Positions 16,445-25,320 of a stretch of DNA of 64,000 bases are shown here, piece after piece. A program made the translations under genes and the position numbers. A model generated the notes under the pieces. It had not been told where the DNA came from. It was given only the letters and a program-made list of their open reading frames with translations, and ran no database searches. The stretch is from positions 496,001 to 560,000 of the forward strand of contig NZ_JARQWW010000003.1 of the NCBI RefSeq assembly GCF_029543125.1, read 5' to 3'. Source of the stretch: Caulobacter segnis. Lineage in GTDB: Bacteria; Pseudomonadota; Alphaproteobacteria; Caulobacterales; Caulobacteraceae. How positions within the stretch are numbered: the first letter of the stretch is position 1; each line of letters opens with the position of its first letter.

Positions 16445-19435
16445 TCAGAACTTGCGGCGCAGGCCGATATAGTAGGAGCGGCCCATCACGTCATAGTTCT
16501 GCGGATCGTAGTTGCCCTCGGTGTCGCCCACCTGGGGCGGCGCCTTGTCGAACAGGTTGTTGACCCCGAAGCGCATGTCGATCTCGTACGGCAGGTCCAC
16601 GTTGGCGTTCAGGTCGAACGCGTCATAGGACTTCACGCCGCGCGAGGTGCTGGCCGGAGTGACGATCTTGGCCGAGTTGATCATCGAGTCGATATGGCGC
16701 CAGCGCAGGCCAAGGCTGGCCGGACCCCACCGATAGCCGACGCTGGTCACCGACTTCCACTCGGGGTGAGCCGTGCCGGCGCTGGCCTCGACCGCCTGAC
16801 CATGGCTGCCGGCATAGTCGTAAGTCGGAGCCGTCGGCAGCTGCTGGATCTTGAAGCTGTCGAGATAACCGAGCGCCACGTTGATCGACAGGGTGCCGAG
16901 GTTGCCCAGGCCCACCTGATCAAAATCGACGCTCCAGTCCACCTGCATGTCGACGCCCGTGGTCTGGAACTGGCCCAGGTTCAGCAGCGGCTGCACCGGG
17001 TTCAGCGGCACGCCGCTGGCCGGATTGCGGGTGATCAGCGAGCAGTAGTAGTTGCTCGGATCGTAGCTGGGGTTGTTGCCGCCGGAGTTGAAGCAGTACT
17101 GGAAGGCGTTGGCGATCGAGAGGCTGCCGACGGCGTCCTTGACCTTGATGCTGTACCAGTCGACCGAGGCGCTGAGGCGCGACAGCCAGGGGCTCTCGAA
17201 CGGCGAGCGAAGCACGGCGCCGAACGAGTAGGTGTCGGCGGTTTCTTCCTGCAGGTCGGGGTTGCCTCCGGTCAGGGCGAACACCTGGGCGGTGCCCAGC
17301 TGGTAGCTGCCCATAATCGCGCCCGGGACGCCTTGGGCCGAGCAGAGCGCGATCACTCGCGCCGCATCCGGACCGTTGCGGTAGGACGAGCGCACATCGC
17401 AAGGATCGCCGTTGACCGTGGTCGCCGACGCCGTGCCGATGGCCACCGATCCGGTGGAGACCGGCGCGAACAGCTCGCCGACGCTGGGGGCGCGGATGGC
17501 GCGGTTGTAGCCGCCGCGCAGACGCACCGCGTCGATGATCTTCCAGTCGAAGTCGGCCTTGTAGGTGTGGACCGAACCGACCGAGCTGTAGTCGGAGAAG
17601 CGGTAGCCCAGGTTGGTGTTCAGCTCGGCGATGAACGGCAGGTCTTTGAGGATCGGGACCAGGACTTCGCCGTAGGCTTCATAGGTGTCCACCGAGCCGC
17701 CGGCGTCGCGAAGGACGCTGTAGCCCAGCACGTCGCTCACCCCGCCGGGCATGTTGAGTTGGCTGTCGGGGGTGAAGGTGTACTCGTTGGAGCGGTAGTC
17801 GGCGCCGATGGCGAAGCGCACCTCGCCGGCCGGCAGGCTGAAGGCCCCGCCCTGCAGGTTGGCTTCCACCATCCGCTGCTCCAGGCTGTTCTGGTTCAGG
17901 GTGCGGCGGGTGATGTAGTTGATGCACTCGTTGGAGGGCGTCAGGTTGCCGAACGGATTGAAGCCGCCGGCGCAAAGCTCGGCGCCGCCGGTGGGGCTGT
18001 AGAGCAGGCGCGCCACGGCGCTGGCGCTGGCGCCGCCACGCTGTTCGTTGTCGAACTTGGCCTTGCTGTAGGAGCCGTAGGCGTTCCAGGTCCAGTCCTT
18101 GAAGCCGACTTCCCCGTCGATGCCGTTGATCAGCTGGAAGACGTCGTAGCTGTACTTCTGGATCCGCGGACCCAGGATGCTGAAGGCCTTGTAGTAGGTG
18201 AAGTCCGCGCCGGGCGTCGGGCGAGAGGCCAGGATGGTGCGGAAGTCCGCCGGGACGTACGGGTTGGAGACCGGAACGGTCAGGCCATAGACGTTGGAGG
18301 CCAAGGTCGGGTTGGTGACGCCCACCGACACATAGTCGGTGAAGGTGAACTGCGAGAACACCCGCAGCTTGTCGGTCAGCTCATAGTCGACCTTGCCGAA
18401 CACCGAGTAGCGGTCGAGGTCGGACTGCAGGGAGCCGCCGTTATAGCCAAAGTTGATCTGCTGGCTGGTGCCGGCGGCATTGGCGTTGACGATATAGGCC
18501 TCGTCCGTCTGCGGATCGCGGAAGTTGCGGACCGGAACGCCGGCGGTGGAGAACAGGGTCTGGTCGGTGTTGAAGCCGATCTGGCCGGTGTAGCGGCCGG
18601 CGGCGTTGCCGGTCAGCGCCGGGGTTCCGTATGTCCCCACGAACACCGAGTTCACCGAGGCCAGCGTCGGAAGGTTGGCGCCGAACAGCACCGTGCCCTG
18701 CGGGATGGTCGACAGGCCCGGAGCCGAGGTGCGGAAGATGTAGTAGTCGCGCGACGCCTGCAGGGCGCGGTCCCGGTTGGTGTAGTCGAAGGACAGGACC
18801 GCCCGGCCCTTGTCGTCGGCGAAGGTCGAGCCGCCGGTGATCGAGATCTTGAAGGACTCGCCGTCACCCTTCTCCGAAGTGCCGTACTGGGTGTCGATCA
18901 TCAGGCCGTCGAAGTTGCGGCGCAGGCGGAAGTTCACGACGCCTGCGGTGGCGTCCGAGCCGTAGGCGGTGGACGCGCCGCCGGTGATGACCTCGACGTT
19001 CTCGATCAGGGCTTCTGGAATGATGTTCAGGTCGACCGAGCCGTCCGGGTTGGACGGCTGCAGGCGACGACCATCCAGCAGGATCAAGGTTCGCTTGGCG
19101 CCCAGGCCGCGAAGGCTGGCGTAGGACTGACCGCCGTTCAGGCCGGTGCTGGTGGAGCCGGTGTTGCCCTGACCGAAGGAGCCGCTGAACTGCGGCATCT
19201 GCGACAGCGCCTTTTCCACCGTCACCTGACCGGTGGCCTCGATGGCGGCCTGGCCCACCGAGACGATCGGGCTGTTGGCCACATAGTCCTGGCGCGCGAT
19301 GCGCGAGCCGGTGACAATGATCTCCTCAACGGCCGCTTCCCCGGTGGCCTCCTGAGCGTAAGCCGTACTGGCCAGCAGCGCCCCGTACGCGCTGGCGCCA
19401 AACATCAACCACTTGAACGCTTTGGACTGCTTCAT
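16445..19435 (-). CDS. TonB-dependent outer-membrane receptor
   Basis: 996 residues. Signal peptide 1-27 ending AYA, TonB box EEIIVTGSRI (residues 37-46), plug domain with LRGLGAKRTLILLDGRR and GGASTAYGSDATAGVVNF, then a long beta barrel ending in the aromatic C-terminal signature IGLRRKF. It belongs to the large-receptor group common in Caulobacterales that import complex substrates (glycans, peptides or siderophores). The substrate cannot be read from the sequence. GAGGGGAA precedes the ATG by six bases. Confidence 0.93.
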   Translation of the reverse strand: MKQSKAFKWLMFGASAYGALLASTAYAQEATGEAAVEEIIVTGSRIARQDYVANSPIVSVGQAAIEATGQVTVEKALSQMPQFSGSFGQGNTGSTSTGLNGGQSYASLRGLGAKRTLILLDGRRLQPSNPDGSVDLNIIPEALIENVEVITGGASTAYGSDATAGVVNFRLRRNFDGLMIDTQYGTSEKGDGESFKISITGGSTFADDKGRAVLSFDYTNRDRALQASRDYYIFRTSAPGLSTIPQGTVLFGANLPTLASVNSVFVGTYGTPALTGNAAGRYTGQIGFNTDQTLFSTAGVPVRNFRDPQTDEAYIVNANAAGTSQQINFGYNGGSLQSDLDRYSVFGKVDYELTDKLRVFSQFTFTDYVSVGVTNPTLASNVYGLTVPVSNPYVPADFRTILASRPTPGADFTYYKAFSILGPRIQKYSYDVFQLINGIDGEVGFKDWTWNAYGSYSKAKFDNEQRGGASASAVARLLYSPTGGAELCAGGFNPFGNLTPSNECINYITRRTLNQNSLEQRMVEANLQGGAFSLPAGEVRFAIGADYRSNEYTFTPDSQLNMPGGVSDVLGYSVLRDAGGSVDTYEAYGEVLVPILKDLPFIAELNTNLGYRFSDYSSVGSVHTYKADFDWKIIDAVRLRGGYNRAIRAPSVGELFAPVSTGSVAIGTASATTVNGDPCDVRSSYRNGPDAARVIALCSAQGVPGAIMGSYQLGTAQVFALTGGNPDLQEETADTYSFGAVLRSPFESPWLSRLSASVDWYSIKVKDAVGSLSIANAFQYCFNSGGNNPSYDPSNYYCSLITRNPASGVPLNPVQPLLNLGQFQTTGVDMQVDWSVDFDQVGLGNLGTLSINVALGYLDSFKIQQLPTAPTYDYAGSHGQAVEASAGTAHPEWKSVTSVGYRWGPASLGLRWRHIDSMINSAKIVTPASTSRGVKSYDAFDLNANVDLPYEIDMRFGVNNLFDKAPPQVGDTEGNYDPQNYDVMGRSYYIGLRRKF

Positions 19436-19752
19436 GCGATGTTCCCCTCATGAGGTCGCGCCCTCCGCGCACCCCAACGAGCACGACGCAGCGTTTTGAA
19501 TTGACCACACGTGGTTCATCCACAGGCCGTCATGATTTCGTCAGACAAAGGCGCTGCGCCTCAATTTGCGGCGCTGGCGTTGTGCAGCGCACCAAATGTG
19601 GGCGGCGATCACCCGGATGTGCGTCAAACCCGCTCAATCTCTTGCCCGGCAAGGAGCGTGGGGAATCGCCCAGGGCGCGTCCATGACAGCCTTTTCACGT
19701 GACTGCGTCCAAACGGGTTGTGAAAGTCCGCAGCCTCGATCCCGGAGGCCGC
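19436..19752. other. 317-base divergent intergenic region
   Basis: Lies between the TonB receptor (minus) and the DUF1028 gene (plus) and should hold both promoters. ACCAC-AC-GTGGT near 19504-19515 is a short inverted repeat. No gene or strong promoter could be assigned. Confidence 0.4.
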
Positions 19753-20703
19753 GTGACCCATCGAATTCTTGCCGGCCTGGCGGCCGGCGCCCTGGCTCTG
19801 GTCGCCAGTCCCGCCTGGGCGACCTTCTCGATCATCGCCTGCGACAAGGATCAAAGCTGCGGCGTCGCCGTGGCGACGAACAATCTGGCCGTGGGGGCCA
19901 GCGTGCCCTACGCCCGCGCCGGCGTCGGGGCCCTCGTCACCCAGTTCGAGACCAATCCCGACTACGGCCCAAAGGGCCTGCGTCTGCTGTCTGAAGGCCG
20001 AACGCCTGACGATGTCCGCGCGACCTTGCTGGCCGAGGACGGCGGGTTCGAAGGCCAGGATCAGACCTGGCGGCAGATCGCGGTCATCAGCGCCGACGGT
20101 CAGGCAAGCGCCTACACCGGCGACAAGGCCGCCGCCTCGCCGTGGGCGGGCCATAAAGTGCTCGAGGGCTTGAGCGTGCAGGGCAACGGCCTTGCAGGCC
20201 CCCAAGTGCTGGACGCCATGACCGCGGCGTTCCGGGCGACCCGGGGCTCTCTGGCCGAAAGACTGCTGGCCTCGCTCGAGGCCGGAGAGGCGGCGGGCGG
20301 CCAGACCACGGGACGAATGTCGGCGGCGCTCCTTGTCCGCGACAGCGAAGGCGGGTGGCGCGATGTGGACCTGCGGGTGGACGCCTCGGGCGCGCCGGTC
20401 CCCGAGCTTCGACGCCTCTTCAGTCTGAGGCGCGCCAACGAAGTTCTGGCGCGAGCCGAGCGTGCTGCACGACAGGGCCGGCCCGACCTTGCTAGAGGCG
20501 AACTTGCGGCGGCGATCGCCCTTAGCGGCGATTGGGACCGGGTCAGACGTCGCGCGGCCAGGCTTCAGATGACGATGGGCGATCACGCAGCAGCGATACA
20601 GTCCCTGCAGGCGATGTATCGGCTCAATCCCCGGTGGGCGATCAGCGAGCGTGAAACGCCGCTGTTCGAGCCCGTGCGCGCGGCCATAAGATTTGAAGAC
20701 TAG
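19753..20703 (+). CDS. Exported DUF1028 (Ntn-hydrolase-like) protein
   Basis: 316 residues. The signal peptide is about residues 1-23 ending SPAWA, and the mature protein then begins TFSIIACDKDQS. DUF1028 hallmarks follow: GVAVATNNLAVGASVPYARAGVGALVTQ and NPDYGPKGLRLLSEG. The mature N-terminal Thr fits the N-terminal nucleophile fold assigned to this family. The C-terminal 90 residues form a TPR-like extension. GTG at 19753 was chosen because GGAGG lies four bases upstream; an upstream GTG at 19699 would displace the signal peptide. Confidence 0.82.
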   Translation: MTHRILAGLAAGALALVASPAWATFSIIACDKDQSCGVAVATNNLAVGASVPYARAGVGALVTQFETNPDYGPKGLRLLSEGRTPDDVRATLLAEDGGFEGQDQTWRQIAVISADGQASAYTGDKAAASPWAGHKVLEGLSVQGNGLAGPQVLDAMTAAFRATRGSLAERLLASLEAGEAAGGQTTGRMSAALLVRDSEGGWRDVDLRVDASGAPVPELRRLFSLRRANEVLARAERAARQGRPDLARGELAAAIALSGDWDRVRRRAARLQMTMGDHAAAIQSLQAMYRLNPRWAISERETPLFEPVRAAIRFED

Positions 20704-20736
20704 GGTCGCCGGATCCCGGCCCCCAGAAAGGCGATC

Positions 20737-20765
20737 GGGCGGTTCGGCGTGAACCCGAACCGCCC
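20737..20765. terminator. Bidirectional terminator-like hairpin
   Basis: Perfect 11-bp stem (GGGCGGTTCGG / CCGAACCGCCC) with a seven-base loop, placed between two convergent genes. There is no strong T tract on either side. Confidence 0.65.
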
Positions 20766-20815
20766 TGCCCTCATCCGGCGCGGACGAGCCGCGACCTGCG
20801 CCAGGCGAAGGGTGT

Positions 20816-21277
20816 TCAGGCGGCCCTGGCCAGTGCGGGACGCTCGGCCAGAAGCTCGGCCGACAGGCTGGCGTCGTCGGCGATGTAGAGCCCGCGGGCG
20901 CGCAGCCGGCGGCAAAGCGCGGCCCGCGCATCGGCGCCGAGCATGAGGCCGGCGTCCACGACAATGCGCCCGCCCGGAGCCAGCATGCCCAGCACCGCGC
21001 CGATCAGGAAATCGGCGCCCTGCACGTCAGGGCAGCCCATGACGAGCAGCAGATCGCAGCGCTCGTCGGCCGAGCTGCAGGTGGCGCGCCTGGCCGCCTC
21101 CACACGCTCAAAGCCCCTTCTCCAAAGCTCGACCATGGCGTCGGCGGCCTGCGGTCCGGCCACGGCGACCGCATCGAGGGGCCCTGCCCCGGCCAGATCG
21201 AGCATGCGCTCAAGCGGCGTCGAGCGCGAAAGGCCGAGGAGAAACTGAGCGGCCCGGGCCGCGGGATGGATGGACAT
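20816..21277 (-). CDS. Hypothetical protein, Rossmann-like
   Basis: 153 residues. The pattern DLAGAGPLDAVAVAGPQAADAMVELWRRGFERVEAA, then CDLLLVMGCPDVQGADFLIGAVLGMLAPGGRIVVDAG, has the strand-helix rhythm of a methyltransferase-like fold (APGGRIVVD as the motif-like strand). The SAM-binding glycine motif is not convincing, so no activity is assigned. The ATG at 21277 has AGGAA seven bases upstream. It is monocistronic, downstream of kdpE on the same strand. Confidence 0.6.
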   Translation of the reverse strand: MSIHPAARAAQFLLGLSRSTPLERMLDLAGAGPLDAVAVAGPQAADAMVELWRRGFERVEAARRATCSSADERCDLLLVMGCPDVQGADFLIGAVLGMLAPGGRIVVDAGLMLGADARAALCRRLRARGLYIADDASLSAELLAERPALARAA

Positions 21278-21385
21278 CGAAATGTTCCTGATACGCCTCA
21301 ACAGATGAGGCCCGGTCAGGATCGCGCCGCCGGCCGCAAGGCCGCCATAGGGAACGGCGCGGCGGTCGTAACCGCCCCATAAAGA

Positions 21386-22078
21386 TCAGTCGGCTTCGAA
21401 GCGGTAGCCGATCCCGGGCTCGGTCAGGATCATCCGCGGCGCGGACGGCTCGGCTTCGAGCTTTTGCCGAAGCTGGCCGATGAAGACGCGCAGATACTGG
21501 GTGTCGGCGGCGTGCGCCGGACCCCAGATGGCGGTAAGCAGGTCCTTGTGGGTCAGCAGCCGCCCCTGCGCCCGGGCCAAGCGCGCCAAGAGGTCGAACT
21601 CCTTGGGCGACAACTTCACAGGCGCGCCGGAGCGGCTGACCTTGTGCTTGTCCAGATCGATCAGCACCTCGCCCGCTTTGATCTGCAAGGGCCCCGTGTC
21701 CGCCTTGCCGGCATGGCGAAGAGCCACGCGAAGACGCGCCAATAACTCCCCGACCCCGAAGGGTTTTTCCACATAGTCGTCGGCGCCCTTGTCCAGGGCG
21801 TCGATCTTTTCGATCTCACGGTCACGCGCCGACAGGATCACGATCGGCCCCTCATAGAAGGCCCGCGCCTTCTCGAGCACCTGCTTGCCGTCCATGTCGG
21901 GCAGCCCAAGATCAAGGACGACCGCGTCGGGGCTCCAAAGGGCGATGGCGCGCAGCCCCTCCTGCCCGCTCTCGGCTTTCAGCGGCTCATAACCGGCCGC
22001 CTCCAGGGCGGGGCCCAGGAACCGCTGGATCTGAGGCTCGTCGTCGATGACGAGGATGCGTTGGCCAGATCCGGTCAT
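21386..22078 (-). CDS. kdpE: Response regulator KdpE
   Basis: 230 residues: receiver domain with phosphoacceptor Asp56 (DAVVLDLGLPDMDG), acidic DDE at 12-14, and an OmpR-type winged helix (KEFDLLARLARAQGRLLTHKDLL, ending ILTEPGIGYRF). It activates the kdp operon at low potassium. Its start overlaps the kdpD stop by four bases. Confidence 0.94.
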   Translation of the reverse strand: MTGSGQRILVIDDEPQIQRFLGPALEAAGYEPLKAESGQEGLRAIALWSPDAVVLDLGLPDMDGKQVLEKARAFYEGPIVILSARDREIEKIDALDKGADDYVEKPFGVGELLARLRVALRHAGKADTGPLQIKAGEVLIDLDKHKVSRSGAPVKLSPKEFDLLARLARAQGRLLTHKDLLTAIWGPAHAADTQYLRVFIGQLRQKLEAEPSAPRMILTEPGIGYRFEAD

Positions 22079-24741
22079 AACAGATGGTGCGGGGTCTCGA
22101 GGGCTTTGGGCAAGCTGATCAGCACCCGCGTGCCGCAGCCGTTATGGATGGGGCTGGCGGCGGCGATCCGCCCGTTCATGGCCTCGACGAAGCCCTTGGC
22201 GATGGCCAGGCCCAGGCCCGCGCCTTTGCGACGGTCGGTGGGTTCGTCCATTCGGCGGAACTTCTCGAACACCCGCTCCAACTCCTCGGTGGGAATGCCC
22301 TTGCCCTCGTCCTCGATGCTGAGGACGACATTGCCGCGATCCTCATAGACCGCAAGCTCGATCGCGGCATCCTCGGGGCTATAGGCGATGGCGTTTTCCA
22401 GGATGTTGACGACGGCTTGCTCCAGAAGCCCGGCGTCGGCCTGCACCAGGGTCAGCTTGTCCGGATAATCGCGGCTGAGCATCCTGCCGCCCAGGCGCCG
22501 CTTCACCCGTTCGGCGCCCGCGTTCAGCACGTCGCGAAGATCAAGGGGTTCGGCCCTGACTGAAAGCGCCCCGCCCTCCAGGCGCGTCATGTCGAGCAGG
22601 TCGCCCACATAGCGGCTGAGGCGCTCGGCCTCCTCACGGATCGACACCAGAAGGTCGTCACGGACGGCGGCCTTCATCGACTTGCCGTAGTCGATCAGGG
22701 TGGTGGAGGCCCCCAGAACAGTGGAGAGCGGGGTGCGCAGGTCGTGACTGATGGAGTTCAGCAGGGCGGAGCGGAAGCGGTCGGCGCGTCGCAGGGTCTC
22801 CGCCTCCACCGCATCGGCGGCCAATTCCGCCCGCTCAAGCGCCACCGCGCCCTGCTCCAGCAGAGCCGTGACAAGACGACGGTCTCGTGATCCGTCCTGA
22901 AGGCCTGCCGCCCTGACGCCAGCAACGCCGGAACGGGCCCGCACGCCCTCCAGCGGATGGAAGGTCCAGGGAGTCTGCGGCAGGGTGCCGGTCCCCGCTC
23001 CTGCCGGCTCGCCCTTCTCCCAGGCCCAGCGAGCGGCCGCCATGGCGGCGGTGTCCAGCGGCTCGAGGTCCGGCGCGCCCGCGACGGGAATGATCTCCTC
23101 ACCTTGCGGCAGCAGCACCAGGGCCGAGCCGCTCGCCGCGGCGGCGATCTGTTCTGACAGGGCGCGGGCGGCGACGGTCTTGTCGGCGGCTCCTGAAAGG
23201 GTGCGGCTGGCGGCCAGCAAGGTCGAGACGGCGGCGGCGCGCTTTTGCGCGGCGCGGGCCTGATCACGGACGCGCCCGGCGAGTCCCCCCGTGGCCAACG
23301 CCACTGCCCAGAAGACGATCAGGGTCAGGACATCGGTGGGTGAGCCGATCGCCAGGCTGTAGCGCGGCTCCAGGAAGAGGAAGTTGTAGATCAAGAAGGC
23401 GACCGTGGCCGCCGCGAGCGCGGGCCGCAGACCATAGAGCACCCCGGCGCCCAGGACGGCGGCCAGGAAGATCATCGAAAGGTCGATGCGGGCGGTGACT
23501 TCGTCCAGCCCCCACGCGGCCAGAGTGGCAGCCCCGACGAAGGCTGCGCCGGTCAAGTAGCCGGTCCAGCCGGTCGTCAGGTCCAGCCGCTTTCGCTCGT
23601 GAACCGGCCCCTCCTGCGCGCGCTCGGTGACGATATGGATCGCCGCGCCACGTGACCGACGCAGAAGGGCGGCGGCGAGAGAGCGTCCCGTGATTTCCTT
23701 CAGTCGGTTGTCGCGCGACTTGCCGATGACGATCTGGGTGACGTTGTTGCGCCGGGCGTAGTCCAGCACGGCCCCCACCAAGTCTTCCCCGGTCAGGGCG
23801 ACCGTCGTGCCGCCGAGCTGTTCGGCCAGCTTGAGGGCTTCGAAAACCTTCCCCGGATCGGACCGACGCGCAGGCTGCTCCACGTGCGCCACGGTCCACG
23901 GCGAGTCCATCATCATGTCGGAAAGCCGCCGCCCGGTCCGCACAAGCGCCGGAGCCATCGCGTCGTCGCCCACCAGGACCAAAATCCTCTCCCCCGCCGC
24001 CCAGGGACCTTCGACCCCCTTTTCGCGCATGGCGGCGACGAGCTGGTCGTCGACTGTCTGGGCGGCGCGGCGAAGGGCCAGCTCACGCAGGGCGGTGAGG
24101 TTTTCGACCTTGAAGAAATTGTCCGCGGCCAGACGCGCGGTCTCGGGCACGTAGACCTTGCCTTCGGTCAGGCGGCGCCGAAGCTCGTCCGGCGTGATGT
24201 CGACGACCTCGATGTCGTCGGCCCGCGACAGGGCGCTGTCGGGGACGGTCTCGCGCTGGCGCACGCCGGTGATGCGCAGCACCACATCGACCAGGCTCTC
24301 CAGGTGTTGGACATTGAGGGTGGTCCACACGTCGATGCCGGCCGCCAGCAGCTCGGCCACGTCCTGCCATCGCTTGGGATGGCGCGAGCCCGGCGCATTG
24401 GAGTGGGCGTACTCATCGACCAGCAGCAGCGCCGGCTTGCGGGCCAGGGCCGCGTCGATGTCGAACTCGAGCAAAGTGCGGTCACGATGCTCGACGGGCT
24501 TGCGAGGCAGGACCTCCATGCCTCGCAGGAGGGCCTCGGTCTCGCGCCGGCCGTGGGTCTCCACCACGCCGATCAGCACGTCGCCGCCCTCCGCCTTGCG
24601 GCGGCGGGCGGCCCGCAGCATCTCGTAGGTCTTGCCCACCCCCGGCGACATGCCAAGGAACACCTTCAGCTTTCCCCGCCGCGCTTTTTGGGCGGCGGCG
24701 AGGAGCGCGTCAGGATCTGGGCGCGGCGGCTCTTCGATCAC
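22075..24741 (-). CDS. kdpD: Potassium sensor histidine kinase KdpD
   Basis: 888 residues, the full family length. N-terminal KdpD domain with Walker A GMSPGVGKT (30-38) and LLVDEYAHSN, a UspA-like domain (about 250-370), four closely spaced membrane helices (about 395-490), then HisKA with SISHDLRTP (His666) and an HATPase with DEGKGIPTEELERVFEKFRR. It controls KdpE phosphorylation. It overlaps kdpC and kdpE by four bases at each end. Confidence 0.95.
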   Translation of the reverse strand: MIEEPPRPDPDALLAAAQKARRGKLKVFLGMSPGVGKTYEMLRAARRRKAEGGDVLIGVVETHGRRETEALLRGMEVLPRKPVEHRDRTLLEFDIDAALARKPALLLVDEYAHSNAPGSRHPKRWQDVAELLAAGIDVWTTLNVQHLESLVDVVLRITGVRQRETVPDSALSRADDIEVVDITPDELRRRLTEGKVYVPETARLAADNFFKVENLTALRELALRRAAQTVDDQLVAAMREKGVEGPWAAGERILVLVGDDAMAPALVRTGRRLSDMMMDSPWTVAHVEQPARRSDPGKVFEALKLAEQLGGTTVALTGEDLVGAVLDYARRNNVTQIVIGKSRDNRLKEITGRSLAAALLRRSRGAAIHIVTERAQEGPVHERKRLDLTTGWTGYLTGAAFVGAATLAAWGLDEVTARIDLSMIFLAAVLGAGVLYGLRPALAAATVAFLIYNFLFLEPRYSLAIGSPTDVLTLIVFWAVALATGGLAGRVRDQARAAQKRAAAVSTLLAASRTLSGAADKTVAARALSEQIAAAASGSALVLLPQGEEIIPVAGAPDLEPLDTAAMAAARWAWEKGEPAGAGTGTLPQTPWTFHPLEGVRARSGVAGVRAAGLQDGSRDRRLVTALLEQGAVALERAELAADAVEAETLRRADRFRSALLNSISHDLRTPLSTVLGASTTLIDYGKSMKAAVRDDLLVSIREEAERLSRYVGDLLDMTRLEGGALSVRAEPLDLRDVLNAGAERVKRRLGGRMLSRDYPDKLTLVQADAGLLEQAVVNILENAIAYSPEDAAIELAVYEDRGNVVLSIEDEGKGIPTEELERVFEKFRRMDEPTDRRKGAGLGLAIAKGFVEAMNGRIAAASPIHNGCGTRVLISLPKALETPHHLL

Positions 24742-25304
24742 AGTTTGTCGAGGGCCCGGTTCACGGCGAGAACGTTGACCCGCGCCTGACCGATGAAGCC
24801 AAGCAGAGGTTTCTCTGTCTCGTTTTCAATCACGGTCTGCACCTGGTTCACATTCAGCCCTCTGGCCTTGGCGATACGCGCGGCTTGAAGCCGGGCATAG
24901 GCCGGAGAAATGTCCGGGTCCAGTCCCGAGCCGGACGCGGTGACCGCATCGGCGGGGATCGGCTGCCCCGGCGCTTCGGCGCGCAGGGCGTCGGCCCGGG
25001 TCTTCACCCTCCCGGCCAAGTCGGCGTTGAGAGGGCCCATGTTGGAGCCGCTCGAGGCGGAGGCGTCGTAGCCGTCGCCCGCGGCCGAGGGCCGCGGATG
25101 CAGGTACTTCGGCTCGGCGAAGCCCTGGCCGATCAGGGCCGAGCCGATCACCCGGCCCTGGTCGTCCCTGAGCAGGCTGCCGCCCGCCCGGAACGGAAAG
25201 GCCGCCTGGCCCACCCCGGTGACCGCCAGCGGATAGCCGAGGCCCAGAAGGACCGTGAACAGGCCCATGGAGACGAGGGCTGGTCGGATATGTCGGATCA
25301 TCAC
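24738..25304 (-). CDS. kdpC: Potassium-transporting ATPase subunit KdpC
   Basis: 188 residues with one N-terminal membrane helix (PALVSMGLFTVLLGLGYPLAVTG), the SGSNMGPLN motif (SASSGSNMGPLNADL), TASGSGLDPDISPAYA and a C-terminal GFIGQARVNVLAVNRAL. KdpC stabilises the KdpFABC complex. It lies 16 bases after kdpB. Confidence 0.95.
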   Translation of the reverse strand: MMIRHIRPALVSMGLFTVLLGLGYPLAVTGVGQAAFPFRAGGSLLRDDQGRVIGSALIGQGFAEPKYLHPRPSAAGDGYDASASSGSNMGPLNADLAGRVKTRADALRAEAPGQPIPADAVTASGSGLDPDISPAYARLQAARIAKARGLNVNQVQTVIENETEKPLLGFIGQARVNVLAVNRALDKL

Positions 25305-25320
25305 GTTCTCCTAGAAGCGC

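Noticed and set aside
15275..19453. Very long plus-strand ORF (1392 codons) over the TonB receptor and mobC region
   Set aside because: It is antisense to well-supported genes, is rich in Ala/Gly/His/Val typical of shadow frames in GC-rich DNA, and matches no family.
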